Assembly: GCA_034439975.1 (NCBI GenBank)
Contig: JAWXBK010000003.1
Span: 50,599 to 114,598 of the forward strand
DNA from: JAWXBK01 sp034439975
GTDB taxonomy: Bacteria; Pseudomonadota; Alphaproteobacteria; Dongiales; Dongiaceae
Length of the DNA stretch: 64,000 nucleotides
Direction of reading: 5' to 3'
In this document: positions 32,697 through 41,445 of the stretch, one piece after another
How positions within the stretch are numbered: the first letter of the stretch is position 1
Layout: each line of letters opens with the position of its first letter
Notes under the pieces: model-generated
Database searches by the model: none
What the model was told of the DNA's origin: nothing
Seen by the model: only the letters and a program-made list of their open reading frames with translations
Translations under genes and position numbers: made by a program

Positions 32697-33896
32697 ATGC
32701 CAGCCGAACCCGCTGGAGCTGCCGCAAGCGCCGGCAAGCTCATCATCCGCAATATCGGCTTGCTGCTCTCAGGCGATCTTGCGAAGCCCATTCTAGATGC
32801 CGATACGATCGTCGCGATCGACGGAAAAATTGCCGCGGTCGGCCGGGGTAAGGATCTCGATCTCGAAGGTGCTGCCACCGATGTCGATGCGAAGGGCACG
32901 GCGCTCGCGCCCGGCCTGATCGACAGCCATGTGCATCCGGTCGCCGGCGACTGGACGCCGCGGCAGAACCAGATCGGCTGGATCGATTCCTGCCTGCATG
33001 GCGGCGTCACCACGATGATCTCGGCCGGCGAGGTTCATATGCCTGGTCGGCCGAAGGACATCGTCGGTGTCAAGGCGCTCGCGATCACGGCACAGCGCAT
33101 GTTCGATGCGTTCCGCCCGAGCGGCGTCAAGGTGCATGGCGGTGCGCCGGTCATCGAGATGGGCATGACCGAAGACGATTTCCGCGAACTCGGCGCGGCG
33201 GGCGTGAAGTATCTCGGAGAGGTCGGGCTCGGTGGCGTCAAGGACGGGCCGACCGCGAGGAAGATGGTCGCCTGGGCGCGCAAATACGGCATCCAGAGCA
33301 CGATCCATACCGGCGGCCCGTCGATCCCCGGTTCCGGCCTGATCGACAAGGATGTCGTGCTCGAAGCCGATACCGACGTGGTCGGCCATATCAATGGCGG
33401 GCACACCGCTTTGCCGGACGAGCAGATCCGCTGCATCTGCGAGGGTTGCAAGCGCGGGCTCGAGCTCGTGCATAACGGCAACGAACGCGCCGCGCTCTTT
33501 ACATTGCGTACCGCGAAGGAGATGGGCGAGCTCGAGCGCGTCATCCTCGGCACCGATGCGCCGGCCGGTTCCGGCGTGCAACCGCTCGGCATTCTGAGGA
33601 TGATTGCGATGCTGTCTTCGCTCGGCGACATTCCGGCGGAAATCGCAATCTGTTTCGCGACAGGGAACACCGCGCGCATGCGGTCGCTCGATTGCGGGCT
33701 GATCGAGCCGGGCCGTGCCGCGGATTTCTTGCTGATGGACAAGGCCCAGCATTCGGCCGGTAAGGATCTGCTCGACAGTATCCGGCTCGGCGATCTGCCC
33801 GGGGTGGGCATGACGATCATCGACGGCATCGTACGCAGCACTCGAAGCCGCAACACGCCGCCGGCGATAAGACTGCCGGAACTCATGCTGCGTTAG
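32697..33896 (+). CDS. Enamidase-like amidohydrolase (6-oxotetrahydronicotinate hydrolysis)
   Basis: The 399-aa metal-dependent amidohydrolase resembles Eubacterium barkeri enamidase along its length. Shared segments include KLIIRNIGLLLSGD with PILDADTIV, DSHVHP (His78, His80), LHGGVTTMISAGEVHMPGRP, KVHGGAPVIE, GEVGLGGVK, HTGGPSIPGSG, HINGGHTA, LGTDAPAGSG and the C-terminal SRNTPPA. Enamidase opens 1,4,5,6-tetrahydro-6-oxonicotinate to 2-formylglutarate and ammonia. The ATG has GGAGGA 7 nt upstream. The gene faces the nicotinate operon on the other strand, which supplies the preceding steps, so the functional assignment is strong by context. Confidence 0.87.
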   Translation: MPAEPAGAAASAGKLIIRNIGLLLSGDLAKPILDADTIVAIDGKIAAVGRGKDLDLEGAATDVDAKGTALAPGLIDSHVHPVAGDWTPRQNQIGWIDSCLHGGVTTMISAGEVHMPGRPKDIVGVKALAITAQRMFDAFRPSGVKVHGGAPVIEMGMTEDDFRELGAAGVKYLGEVGLGGVKDGPTARKMVAWARKYGIQSTIHTGGPSIPGSGLIDKDVVLEADTDVVGHINGGHTALPDEQIRCICEGCKRGLELVHNGNERAALFTLRTAKEMGELERVILGTDAPAGSGVQPLGILRMIAMLSSLGDIPAEIAICFATGNTARMRSLDCGLIEPGRAADFLLMDKAQHSAGKDLLDSIRLGDLPGVGMTIIDGIVRSTRSRNTPPAIRLPELMLR

Positions 33897-33923
33897 TTCG
33901 GCAAAGAACAAGGAAAGAATGCC

Positions 33924-34544
33924 ATGAGCCTTCGCGTCATCGGTGCCGGGTTCGGCCGCACCGGCACTCTCTCGCTCAAGCTGGCTCTGGAGCAGCTCGG
34001 GTTCGAGCCCTGCCATCATATGGAGGAGGTGCTGAAGCGGCCCGAGCAGATCGCCTATTGGGAGGCCGCCGCCGCCGGCCGTCCGGTCGACTGGCGGGCC
34101 GTCTTCGACGGGTTCCGCGCAACGGTCGACTGGCCCAGTGCGCACTACTGGCGCGAACTGGCAGCCGAATTTCCCGACGCCAAAGTCATTCTGACAACAC
34201 GGCCGGCGGAAAAATGGTGGGCGAGCTTCTCCGAAACCATTGCGACGATCCTCCGCATGCGCGGCGAGATCACCGATCCGCGTGTCCGTCCCGTCATGGA
34301 AATGGCGAACGCGATCATCGCCGAGCAGACGTTCGGCGGTAACTTGACCGACAAGGATCATGCGATCGCGATCTACGAACAGCGCGCCCGCGATGTTCGG
34401 GATACAATACCGGCTGACCGGCTTCTGGTTTTCAATGTGGTGGAGGGTTGGGCGCCGCTTTGCCAGTTTCTCGGTAAACCGGTTCAGCCCGGCGATTTTC
34501 CACGCACCAATTCGACCAAGGAATTCTGGGATCTGTTAAAGTAA
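33924..34544 (+). CDS. Sulfotransferase family protein
   Basis: The 206-aa P-loop protein opens GAGFGRTGTLSLKLALEQLG, the PAPS-binding-type loop seen in a family of short bacterial sulfotransferase-domain proteins. An acceptor-side motif KVILTTRPAEKWW matches the 3'-phosphate-binding strand. It begins 27 bp after the enamidase gene and ends 20 bp from the convergent MarR gene. Its link to nicotinate catabolism, if any, is unclear; it may simply share the transcript. Confidence 0.78.
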   Translation: MSLRVIGAGFGRTGTLSLKLALEQLGFEPCHHMEEVLKRPEQIAYWEAAAAGRPVDWRAVFDGFRATVDWPSAHYWRELAAEFPDAKVILTTRPAEKWWASFSETIATILRMRGEITDPRVRPVMEMANAIIAEQTFGGNLTDKDHAIAIYEQRARDVRDTIPADRLLVFNVVEGWAPLCQFLGKPVQPGDFPRTNSTKEFWDLLK

Positions 34545-34564
34545 GACCAATGCGGCGACGGAAG

Positions 34565-35062
34565 CTAGGCGAGTTTTCTCAGCAAGGCGAGGAGCGCGCT
34601 CCGTTCGGTGGCCGACAGGGGGCTGAGCGTTTCCTCGGTGATCGCCGAGGCCGCCGCGCGCGATCGTGCCACCAGGCGACGCCCGGCCACCGTCAAAGCG
34701 ACAACGCGATGGCGGCGGTCGTCCGGATCGGCGCGCGTTTCGACGAGCCCGCGCTCGGTCAGCCGGTCGACCACGCCCTTGACCGTCGCGCCGTCCATCG
34801 CGGCAAGCCGGCCGAGCCGATTCTGCGAGGTTGCACTCTCTTCATCGAGCTTGGCGAGGACCGCCCACTGCATCGGCGTGAGCTCGCGCCCGTCGCCGCT
34901 TGCGCCTATTCCGGTGGCGAAGATCGCGAGATGACGCTGGTTCGCGCGGCGCAGCAGAAAACCGATCTGTTCGTCGAGCCGATAGGGCGCGGCGTGCGCA
35001 TCGCGCTCGATCGCCGGCTCGACCGATTCTGGCGCCGAATGTCGGGCGACCCTGTTTGTCAC
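34565..35062 (-). CDS. MarR family transcriptional regulator
   Basis: The 165-aa winged-helix regulator shows ELTPMQWAVLAKLDEESATS, the recognition-helix region RLAAMDGATVKGVVDRLTERGL and the wing DPDDRRHRVVALTVAGRRL. The only plausible start is the GTG at 35062, whose GTGA would overlap the stop of the upstream DUF1185 gene if that gene's one-base frameshift were repaired. It is last in the minus-strand nicotinate operon. NicR, which controls nicotinate genes in pseudomonads, is also a MarR protein, so the same role is plausible here. Confidence 0.8.
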   Translation of the reverse strand: MTNRVARHSAPESVEPAIERDAHAAPYRLDEQIGFLLRRANQRHLAIFATGIGASGDGRELTPMQWAVLAKLDEESATSQNRLGRLAAMDGATVKGVVDRLTERGLVETRADPDDRRHRVVALTVAGRRLVARSRAAASAITEETLSPLSATERSALLALLRKLA

Positions 35063-35642
35063 CGGAGCCCGTCCTCGCCTTGATCTGGTCCTTCGCCAAC
35101 CCGCCGACCCGGGGCAGCGGTCGCCCGCCATCGGTGACGGCGACCGCGACCACGATCTCGTCGGCCCGCGGTGCATCGGCGATGCGCACTTCCATGCCGT
35201 CGAAATGACTGCGCACGAAGGCCGCATCCTTGTGGCCGAGCGGGATATCCAGCGCGACGCCGGGCCCGCCGCGTTTCTTCGACGAAGGGATAAGAGCCGC
35301 ACCCTTTCCCAGCGCCTTGCGCACCGGCGCGCCGAGCTTGGGATGCAGGATCGCGGCCGCATGCTCGAGTTCGCCGTTCTCGCCCACGGCGGCCGCCTTG
35401 CCGTAGCTCTCGACCTTGTCGCCCGCGATGCCAAGTGCCGCTACCGCGCGTTCGGCGAGCAGGGCGCCGAGCTCTTCGCCAATGTCGATCAACGCCGAGA
35501 GATCTTCGACATAGCGCCCGGCGAACGGGTTTGCGATGACGGCGATGGCTGCGGCCCGTCGCACCGGGGGCGTGACCGTGCGGTCCAGCTCCCGACTGGT
35601 TTCCTCCAAAACGGTGACGATCTTTCGGATATCGGCCTTCAT
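34842..35642 (-). CDS. DUF1185 (amino acid synthesis) family protein, paralogue B, C-terminus frameshifted
   Basis: As read, the frame gives 266 aa. Residues 1-190 are a DUF1185/'amino acid synthesis' domain parallel to the neighbouring paralogue (NPFAGRYVEDLSALIDIGEELG, ADAPRADEIVVAVAVTDGG). After DQIK the frame enters an arginine-rich run that overlaps the MarR gene. One extra G in the GG at 35078-35079 (minus-strand GGC) would give KGEDGLR-stop, matching the paralogue's DIEGKDGLR-stop, and would put the TGA on the MarR GTG. The tail beyond about residue 192 is therefore probably not genuine. The biochemical role of the family is unknown. Confidence 0.72.
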   Translation of the reverse strand: MKADIRKIVTVLEETSRELDRTVTPPVRRAAAIAVIANPFAGRYVEDLSALIDIGEELGALLAERAVAALGIAGDKVESYGKAAAVGENGELEHAAAILHPKLGAPVRKALGKGAALIPSSKKRGGPGVALDIPLGHKDAAFVRSHFDGMEVRIADAPRADEIVVAVAVTDGGRPLPRVGGLAKDQIKARTGSGDKQGRPTFGARIGRAGDRARCARRALSARRTDRFSAAPREPASSRDLRHRNRRKRRRARAHADAVGGPRQAR

Positions 35643-36223
35643 CGGAGTCCGTCCTTTCCTTCGATGTCGTCGGCGCGCAAACCGCCGACGCGCTCATGCA
35701 CGCGGGCGCCCGTGGTCATCACCAGCGCCAGCAGGATCTCGTCGGCGCGCGGCGCATCGGCGATGCCGACCTCCATCGCGTCGAAATGGCTGCGCACATA
35801 GGAGGCGTCGATGTGGGTTATCGGGACGTCGAGCCGTGCGCCCGGACCGCCGACCTTCTTGGTCGAGGCGACGATCGCCTTGGCGCCACCGAGCGCCTCG
35901 CGCATCGCATAGCCGCCGGGCACATGCCAGAGCGCGCCATGTTCGAGCTCGCCGGCCGAACCCACGATGGCGCCTTTGCCATAGCCCTGAACCGCCTTTG
36001 CATCGCCGCCCAGTGCTGCGATCAGCGCGTTCGCCATCGCGATGCCGAGCGGCTTGAGATCGTCCATAAAGGGGGCGATATCCGCGACATAGCGCCCGGC
36101 AAACGGGTTGTGGATCACGGCCAGTGCCGCCGCGCGCCGCTGCGGCACGGCCGGTTTCGGTCCGAATTCGTGGAAGATTTCTTCCACCGTCACGATCTTC
36201 TTGCGGACGATGACATCAGCCAT
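35639..36223 (-). CDS. DUF1185 (amino acid synthesis) family protein, paralogue A
   Basis: The 194-aa DUF1185 protein starts MADVIVRKKIVTVEE, then NPFAGRYVADIAPFMDDLK, a Gly-rich middle (YGKGAIVGSAGELEHGA) and ADAPRADEILLALVMTTGA, ending GKDGLR. I chose the ATG at 36223, which has GGAGAG upstream and overlaps UPF0280 by 8 bp. Its stop overlaps the start of paralogue B. Two copies in the operon suggest a heteromer. The family name implies amino acid synthesis, but in nicotinate clusters these genes are candidates for an undefined step after ring opening. Confidence 0.85.
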   Translation of the reverse strand: MADVIVRKKIVTVEEIFHEFGPKPAVPQRRAAALAVIHNPFAGRYVADIAPFMDDLKPLGIAMANALIAALGGDAKAVQGYGKGAIVGSAGELEHGALWHVPGGYAMREALGGAKAIVASTKKVGGPGARLDVPITHIDASYVRSHFDAMEVGIADAPRADEILLALVMTTGARVHERVGGLRADDIEGKDGLR

Positions 36224-37118
36224 GAGCGAGCTCTCTCCGGTCCGGTGTGAAGGCGGGAAACGAGGCGGGCGCATCGGGCAAAGCGAGGCTTCGTGTCTCG
36301 CTTTGGAGATGCAGAGCCGCTTCTTCGATCAGGCCGCGATTGCGCAGGTCGTGCGCGCAGGCGAGACCGGCCGACAGTGCCCGGTCGATCTCGCCGTCGG
36401 TCAAGGCTGGAACCGCGCGCGTCACGAGGCGCGAGCCGAGATCGCTGTCCGGCTGGAGCTCGCAAGCGGGCGCCCGCTCGATACCGGCATGCCCGGGCAG
36501 GTTGACCGCGTTGGCAATGATCGTGGCGGCGGCATCGGCTTGTGCCGCACTGGCCGCGAGCACAGTCACGGCGTCGGCGATGCCGAGCGAGAACGAGCGC
36601 CCGCACCAACCGCTGGTGGCGATTCCCCGAACGGGTTCGTCGGCGTCGATTCGCGCAGTGCCGAACAGAGACGGGCGGTCCGGCCGATCGATCAGCGCGA
36701 TCGAGAATGACCTACCGGGTGCGAGGTGCAAGGCGATATCGCCGCCATTGTTCACATAGGCGCGCTCGAGCCCTGGTGCCACGCGGCGCATTGCGGCCAG
36801 TGTTTCTTCCGCGACGGCGCCGGCGACGGCGGCCATCGGTGTGATGAACCCGTAACAAGCCAGCGGCGCGACGGCGTCGTACATGCGCCGGGCGACCATG
36901 CCTTTGAGCGGGCACGCGCCCGGCTCAACGGCGGCGCGCAGAAGCGGCATCTCGGTGCAGAGCTCGTCGAGAATCGTCGTGAAGCGCGCGGTAGTGGCAT
37001 CGTAGGCGGTCTGTATTTCGTTGCGCGCGCCGAACGCTTCAACTATCAGGTCGATCGGCCCGTCCTGCAAATGCAGGCGGCGCTCGTCGGGCAGCATGCG
37101 GATCTGCGCGCGACTCAT
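36216..37118 (-). CDS. UPF0280 family protein
   Basis: The 300-aa protein matches UPF0280. It opens MLPDERRLHLQDGPIDLIVEA, then EPGACPLKGMVARRMYDAV, FITPMAAVAGAVAEETL, YVNNGGDIALHL and GIATSGWCGRSFSLGIADAVTV. The NNGGDIA and SLGIADAVTV segments resemble FAD/FMN-handling ApbE-like folds, but no function is established. It overlaps the 6-hydroxynicotinate-reductase-like gene by 4 bp, so it might mature that flavoprotein or act as a catabolic enzyme. Confidence 0.83.
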   Translation of the reverse strand: MSRAQIRMLPDERRLHLQDGPIDLIVEAFGARNEIQTAYDATTARFTTILDELCTEMPLLRAAVEPGACPLKGMVARRMYDAVAPLACYGFITPMAAVAGAVAEETLAAMRRVAPGLERAYVNNGGDIALHLAPGRSFSIALIDRPDRPSLFGTARIDADEPVRGIATSGWCGRSFSLGIADAVTVLAASAAQADAAATIIANAVNLPGHAGIERAPACELQPDSDLGSRLVTRAVPALTDGEIDRALSAGLACAHDLRNRGLIEEAALHLQSETRSLALPDAPASFPAFTPDRRELAHG

Positions 37119-38665
37119 CGCACTGTTCCCGTCGGCCAGGGATTGTCGTCATGTGGGGCGACCGCGTGGCGACCCGCCATGACGATCTCGCCACCTGACG
37201 TTTCATCGGCCCGCGCCAGCGTTTCGATTTTCTGCACGCGGTCGAGATGGCCGCCGAGCGCCGCGTAGTCCTCGAGCCGCATCGTGAATTCGATCGGCGC
37301 GACCAGAGCCGGCGTCGGCACGTAACCGAAGCCGTTCTCCGGTACGCGCGTCACATCGACCATCATGGTGATGCCGCCGCCCGGCCAGATATAGGCGGGC
37401 GCGCCGCCGCAGGTGACGCGGGTGAGGGCATCCTTGACCGAGCGGGTAAGCCGCACCGGATTGTCGGTGACGCCGGCGCGCAGGCTGCCGCCGGCCCCGC
37501 CCATAAACAGCACACTGCAAAGCGCCGGCTCACAATTCTCTTTGATGCGCTCGACCGAGACGCGAAGCTCGTCGGGCAGCTCCTCCTCAATCGGATGCAG
37601 CGTGTCGTCGAGCCGGTAGAAACCGAACTGTTCGCCGGTGGTGCTCACCATCAGCATGGTCAGACCCGGCCGCGCCCGTTTCGGATCGAACGGCTCGAGG
37701 ATCGTCAGCGGATCGGTGATGTCGGTACCGCCCCAGCCGGTGCCCGGTGCCGCCACCTGAAAATAGCGGCCGGGCGTCGACCGCCTTCCCTTGATGCGGA
37801 TGCCGGTGTCGGTCGCACCGAGATAGCGGCCGGCCTGATGCTCCGAGAGGACGCCGGTGATGTGATCGTCGACGACCACGACTTCGTCGACCTTGCCGAA
37901 CCATTGCTTCGCGAACATGCCGATGGTCGCTGAGCCGCAGCCGACCCGCATGCGTTCCTCGGTCGCGCCGTTGACGATCGGCGGCTGCCCCGCCTGCACG
38001 GTGACGCTGGCGCCCTCGTCGACCGTCAGTTCGACCGGCTTGCCGTTGCAGAGGTCGAGAAGGGTTTCGCAGGTGACGCGGCCTTCTTTCTTGCTGCCAC
38101 CGGTCAGATGATGCACGCCGCCGAGCGAGAGCATCTGCGAACCGTACTCGCCGGTCGTCACATGGCCAACTGCTTCGCCTTTGGCGCGCACCATGCTGGT
38201 CTCGTTGCCCAGATGACGGTCGGTATCGATCTTCACCTTGACGCCGCAGTAACTGAAAATACCCTCGGTGACGATCGTTACCATGTCGGTGCCGTCGATC
38301 TTCGCCGAGACGATGAAGGGTGCGGGCTTGTAATCGGGATAGGTGGTGCCGGCGCCGATCGCTGTCACGAAATGCCGTTCGGGATCGATCAAAGTGCCGT
38401 CCCACGCCGCCGCATTGCCGAACGGTACCACGGCGCCGCCGGCTGTCAGCGTGCGATCGAGCAGCAGATGTGGATCGGTGCGCACGATCCGCCCATCGAT
38501 ATTGGCATAGCGGTCGCAGGCACCGGTCATACCCGGCTTCACGTAGCACATGACCGGACAGGCATCGCAGCGGATCTTGTCGCCGAGTTTCGCCGCTTCG
38601 GGCGAGGCATTGCCTTCGATGACGGAGGCCGTGTCGCTTTTTGTGTGGGGTGCGATTTCGCTCAT
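37115..38665 (-). CDS. 6-hydroxynicotinate reductase-like Fe-S protein
   Basis: The 516-aa protein has an N-terminal Cys cluster (Cys33, Cys36, Cys40, Cys50 in CDACPVMC...GAC), suggesting an Fe-S centre. A large domain follows with YFQVAAPGTGWGGTDIT, PTTGE-type loops and GGAPAYIWPGGGITMMVD. Eubacterium barkeri 6-hydroxynicotinate reductase reduces 6-hydroxynicotinate to 1,4,5,6-tetrahydro-6-oxonicotinate, the substrate of enamidase. This family and the flanking enamidase and dehydrogenase genes point to that role. The start overlaps the dehydrogenase stop. Electron donors (ferredoxin) are not encoded nearby. Confidence 0.83.
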   Translation of the reverse strand: MSEIAPHTKSDTASVIEGNASPEAAKLGDKIRCDACPVMCYVKPGMTGACDRYANIDGRIVRTDPHLLLDRTLTAGGAVVPFGNAAAWDGTLIDPERHFVTAIGAGTTYPDYKPAPFIVSAKIDGTDMVTIVTEGIFSYCGVKVKIDTDRHLGNETSMVRAKGEAVGHVTTGEYGSQMLSLGGVHHLTGGSKKEGRVTCETLLDLCNGKPVELTVDEGASVTVQAGQPPIVNGATEERMRVGCGSATIGMFAKQWFGKVDEVVVVDDHITGVLSEHQAGRYLGATDTGIRIKGRRSTPGRYFQVAAPGTGWGGTDITDPLTILEPFDPKRARPGLTMLMVSTTGEQFGFYRLDDTLHPIEEELPDELRVSVERIKENCEPALCSVLFMGGAGGSLRAGVTDNPVRLTRSVKDALTRVTCGGAPAYIWPGGGITMMVDVTRVPENGFGYVPTPALVAPIEFTMRLEDYAALGGHLDRVQKIETLARADETSGGEIVMAGRHAVAPHDDNPWPTGTVR

Positions 38666-41445
38666 GATGCGCGCTCCGGTTCGCGCGTTACTGCATCACG
38701 CGTCTCTGCCGCCAGGATCGCGGCCCGCACCCGATCGGGCGTTGCCGGCACACGATGCAGCCGAATACCCGTCGCGTCGTAAAATGCGTTCATGATCGCC
38801 GGCGCGGTGGGGATCATTGCCTGTTCGCCGATACCCTTGGCGCCGAACGGGCCGACCGGCGACGCGTCCTCGATCAGGATCGATTCGACGACCGGCAGAT
38901 CGCCGGCGGTCGGGATCAGATAATCGTGCAGATTCTCACCGCGTCCGGGGAAGAACTCTTCCATGAGCGCAAGCCCAAGCCCCTGCGCGGCGCCGCCTTC
39001 GATCTGGCCCTCGACCAAGGTCGGATTGATCGCGCGGCCGACATCGTGCGCGGCAACCAGATGCAGCAATTTGATCGTGCCGAGCTCCATATCCACCTCG
39101 ATCTCGGCCAAATGCGCGCCGAAGCCGTAAACCGCATAGGGCACGCCCTGTCCGCTTTCATCGAGTGCGCTGGTCGGCGGGTTGAAGGTCGCTTCACCGG
39201 CGAGCACATAACCGCGCGCGTCGCGCGGCATAGCGGCGAGATGCAGCGCCCGCGTCGCTCCGTTATCGGCCACGCTCACGCCATCGTCGGTAAAGCGAAT
39301 CTCCGCATCGGCGCCGGCATTCGCGGCGCGCAGGATTGCGGCACGCAGTTCGCGGCCTGCCAGTTCGGCGGCTTTGCCAGTCACGAAGGTCTGGCGCGAG
39401 GCGGAGGTCTTGCCGCAATCGGCCGTGAGGTCCGTGTCGGGTCCAATGAGATCGATGCGCCCGATCGATACGGCGATCGCATCGGCGCAGATCTGCGCAA
39501 TCACGGTGTTCGAACCCTGGCCGATATCGACAGCGCCCTGATGCAGCGCGATCCGCCCTTCGGGCGTGAGGCCGACCAGGATCGTGGATGGATTGGCGAG
39601 CGAGGTGTTGCCGCAACCATACCACATGCCGGCAACGCCGACGCCGCGCCGCATCGGCTTGCCGTTGCGGCGGTTGAAATCGCGGGCGCGCTCGCGCGCT
39701 TCCTTCCAGCGCGGCCGCAGCGCTTCGAGGCAGGCGCGGATGCCGACGCCGGCGCCGATCGTCTGGCCGGTTACCGTCGGCTGGTCGGGAGCGAGCGCGT
39801 TCAGGATGCGGAATTCGAGGCGGTCGATCCCGAGTTTGTCGGCCAGCATGTCGAAGAGCTGTTCCTGCGCCAGCGTCGCTTGCGGCACGCCGAAGCCGCG
39901 AAAAGCACCGGCGGGCACCAGATGCGTATGGATCGCGCGTGTGACTGCGCGGTAATGCGGCACGAAATAGGGGCCGGATGCATGAACCGGCACGCGGTTC
40001 GCGACGGTCGGCCCCCAGGAGGAATAGGCGCCCGTGTTGAAATCGGCACGCATGTCGATCGCCTGCAGTTTACCGTCGGGCGCCGCGCCGATGCGCATCG
40101 CAATGCGCGAAGGATGCCGCTTGGTCGTCACCATGATCGATTCCCTGCGCGAATAGACCATGCGCACCGGCCGATTCGTTACCCAGGCGGCCAGCGCGAT
40201 GAATGGCTGCACCGACATATCGAGCTTGGCACCGAATCCGCCGCCGACGGCGGTCGGCAGGATGCGCACATCTTCCGGCACGATCCCGAGGATCTTCGCG
40301 ATATCGTCCCGGTTCATATAGGGCGACTGCGTCGAGACCTGGAGCTCGATCCGGCCGCCGACCCGGCGGGCGAAGCCGGCCTCCGGTTCAATATAGGCAT
40401 GCTCGACGAAACCGGTCTCAAATGTGCCTTCGACGACGACCGCCGATTGCGCCATGCCGGTTTCGGCATCGCCGCGCGCGACGCGCCCGCCGGTCAGGAT
40501 GTTGCCGGGACGGTTGCCCTGAACCAGCGCGGCGCCATCGGCCAGCGCCTCGTCCATCCCGAAATGTGGCGGCAGTTCCTCCCATTCGACCGGAAAATCT
40601 GCGAGGTCGAGCGCCTCGATGGCCGCGGGATCGCCGACGATCGCGGCCACCGCCTCGCCGCGAAACAAGGCATCTCGCTCGGGGAAGACCGGCTGATCCG
40701 CGAAGGGCGGAATGGGGCCATAGCAATTGACGCCCGGCACATCGCGCGCTGTCAGCACGCGTTCGATGCCGGGATGTTTCGCAACAAACGCATCGAGGTC
40801 GCCGAGGCGGAAGCGCGCGCGATGATGCGGGCTGCGCACCGCGCGCAGCAGCAGGCAGCCCTCGGGTGCTGCGTCGGCACCGAATATCTCGCTGCCGTCG
40901 ACCTTGCGCTGCCCGTCAAGACGGCGGATGCGCGCACCCACTGCCTGGCCGGCCGCCGGCCCGTCGAGTGCAGCGGCATTGTCATGCTCGATTCCGGCAT
41001 CGAGGATCGCCGCGATGATCTTGCGATAGCCGGTGCAGCGGCACAGCACGCCGCCGATCGCATCGAGCACCTTTTGTTCGTCGGGCGCGGCGTTGCGTTC
41101 CAGCAGATGCGTCGCTGCAACGAGCATGCCGGGCGTGCAGATGCCGCATTGCGCGGCGCCATGGCGCAGGAACGCATCCTGCAAACGCCGCGTTACGGTC
41201 GAACTGGCGCTCAATCCCTCGATCGTCTCGACCCGGCTGCCGGCGATCTGGCCGACGGCGACGAGACAGCCGCAGACCGGTGCGCCATCGACCAGGATCG
41301 TGCAGGCGCCGCAATCGCCGGCATCGCAGCCGATCTTGGTACCGGTCAATCTCAGCTCGTCGCGCAGCGCCTTTGATAGCCGCGTGCCTTTGTTCCCTGC
41401 GATCGCCGCGGGATTGCCGTTAAGCGTGAATTCAGTCGTCGGCAT
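38662..41445 (-). CDS. Nicotinate dehydrogenase-like xanthine oxidase family protein, fused [2Fe-2S] and molybdenum subunits
   Basis: The 927-aa protein fuses two subunits. Residues 1-160 form a two-cluster [2Fe-2S] domain (Cys40/45/48 plus CGC near 58-60; Cys100/103 in CGICTPG; Cys135/137 in CRCTG). From about 185 runs a molybdopterin-binding domain with GEAVAAIVGD, GGGFGAKLDM, a RGFGVPQ segment and the catalytic Glu in GAKGIGEQAM. Normally these are separate proteins. With the adjacent FAD subunit it should hydroxylate nicotinate at C6. The ATG at 41445 overlaps the FAD subunit's stop. No XdhC-type maturation gene is present in the window. Confidence 0.9.
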   Translation of the reverse strand: MPTTEFTLNGNPAAIAGNKGTRLSKALRDELRLTGTKIGCDAGDCGACTILVDGAPVCGCLVAVGQIAGSRVETIEGLSASSTVTRRLQDAFLRHGAAQCGICTPGMLVAATHLLERNAAPDEQKVLDAIGGVLCRCTGYRKIIAAILDAGIEHDNAAALDGPAAGQAVGARIRRLDGQRKVDGSEIFGADAAPEGCLLLRAVRSPHHRARFRLGDLDAFVAKHPGIERVLTARDVPGVNCYGPIPPFADQPVFPERDALFRGEAVAAIVGDPAAIEALDLADFPVEWEELPPHFGMDEALADGAALVQGNRPGNILTGGRVARGDAETGMAQSAVVVEGTFETGFVEHAYIEPEAGFARRVGGRIELQVSTQSPYMNRDDIAKILGIVPEDVRILPTAVGGGFGAKLDMSVQPFIALAAWVTNRPVRMVYSRRESIMVTTKRHPSRIAMRIGAAPDGKLQAIDMRADFNTGAYSSWGPTVANRVPVHASGPYFVPHYRAVTRAIHTHLVPAGAFRGFGVPQATLAQEQLFDMLADKLGIDRLEFRILNALAPDQPTVTGQTIGAGVGIRACLEALRPRWKEARERARDFNRRNGKPMRRGVGVAGMWYGCGNTSLANPSTILVGLTPEGRIALHQGAVDIGQGSNTVIAQICADAIAVSIGRIDLIGPDTDLTADCGKTSASRQTFVTGKAAELAGRELRAAILRAANAGADAEIRFTDDGVSVADNGATRALHLAAMPRDARGYVLAGEATFNPPTSALDESGQGVPYAVYGFGAHLAEIEVDMELGTIKLLHLVAAHDVGRAINPTLVEGQIEGGAAQGLGLALMEEFFPGRGENLHDYLIPTAGDLPVVESILIEDASPVGPFGAKGIGEQAMIPTAPAIMNAFYDATGIRLHRVPATPDRVRAAILAAETRDAVTREPERAS

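Noticed and set aside
32697..33896. Generic dihydroorotase or allantoinase
   Set aside because: The specific blocks (GGVTTMISAG, KVHGGA, HINGG, SRNTPPA) match enamidase, and the facing operon encodes the preceding steps.
38755..41376. An 873-codon open frame on the + strand
   Set aside because: It is the exact antisense of the well-recognised dehydrogenase gene, has an arginine/histidine/aspartate-rich composition and no domain. Such shadows are normal in GC-rich DNA.
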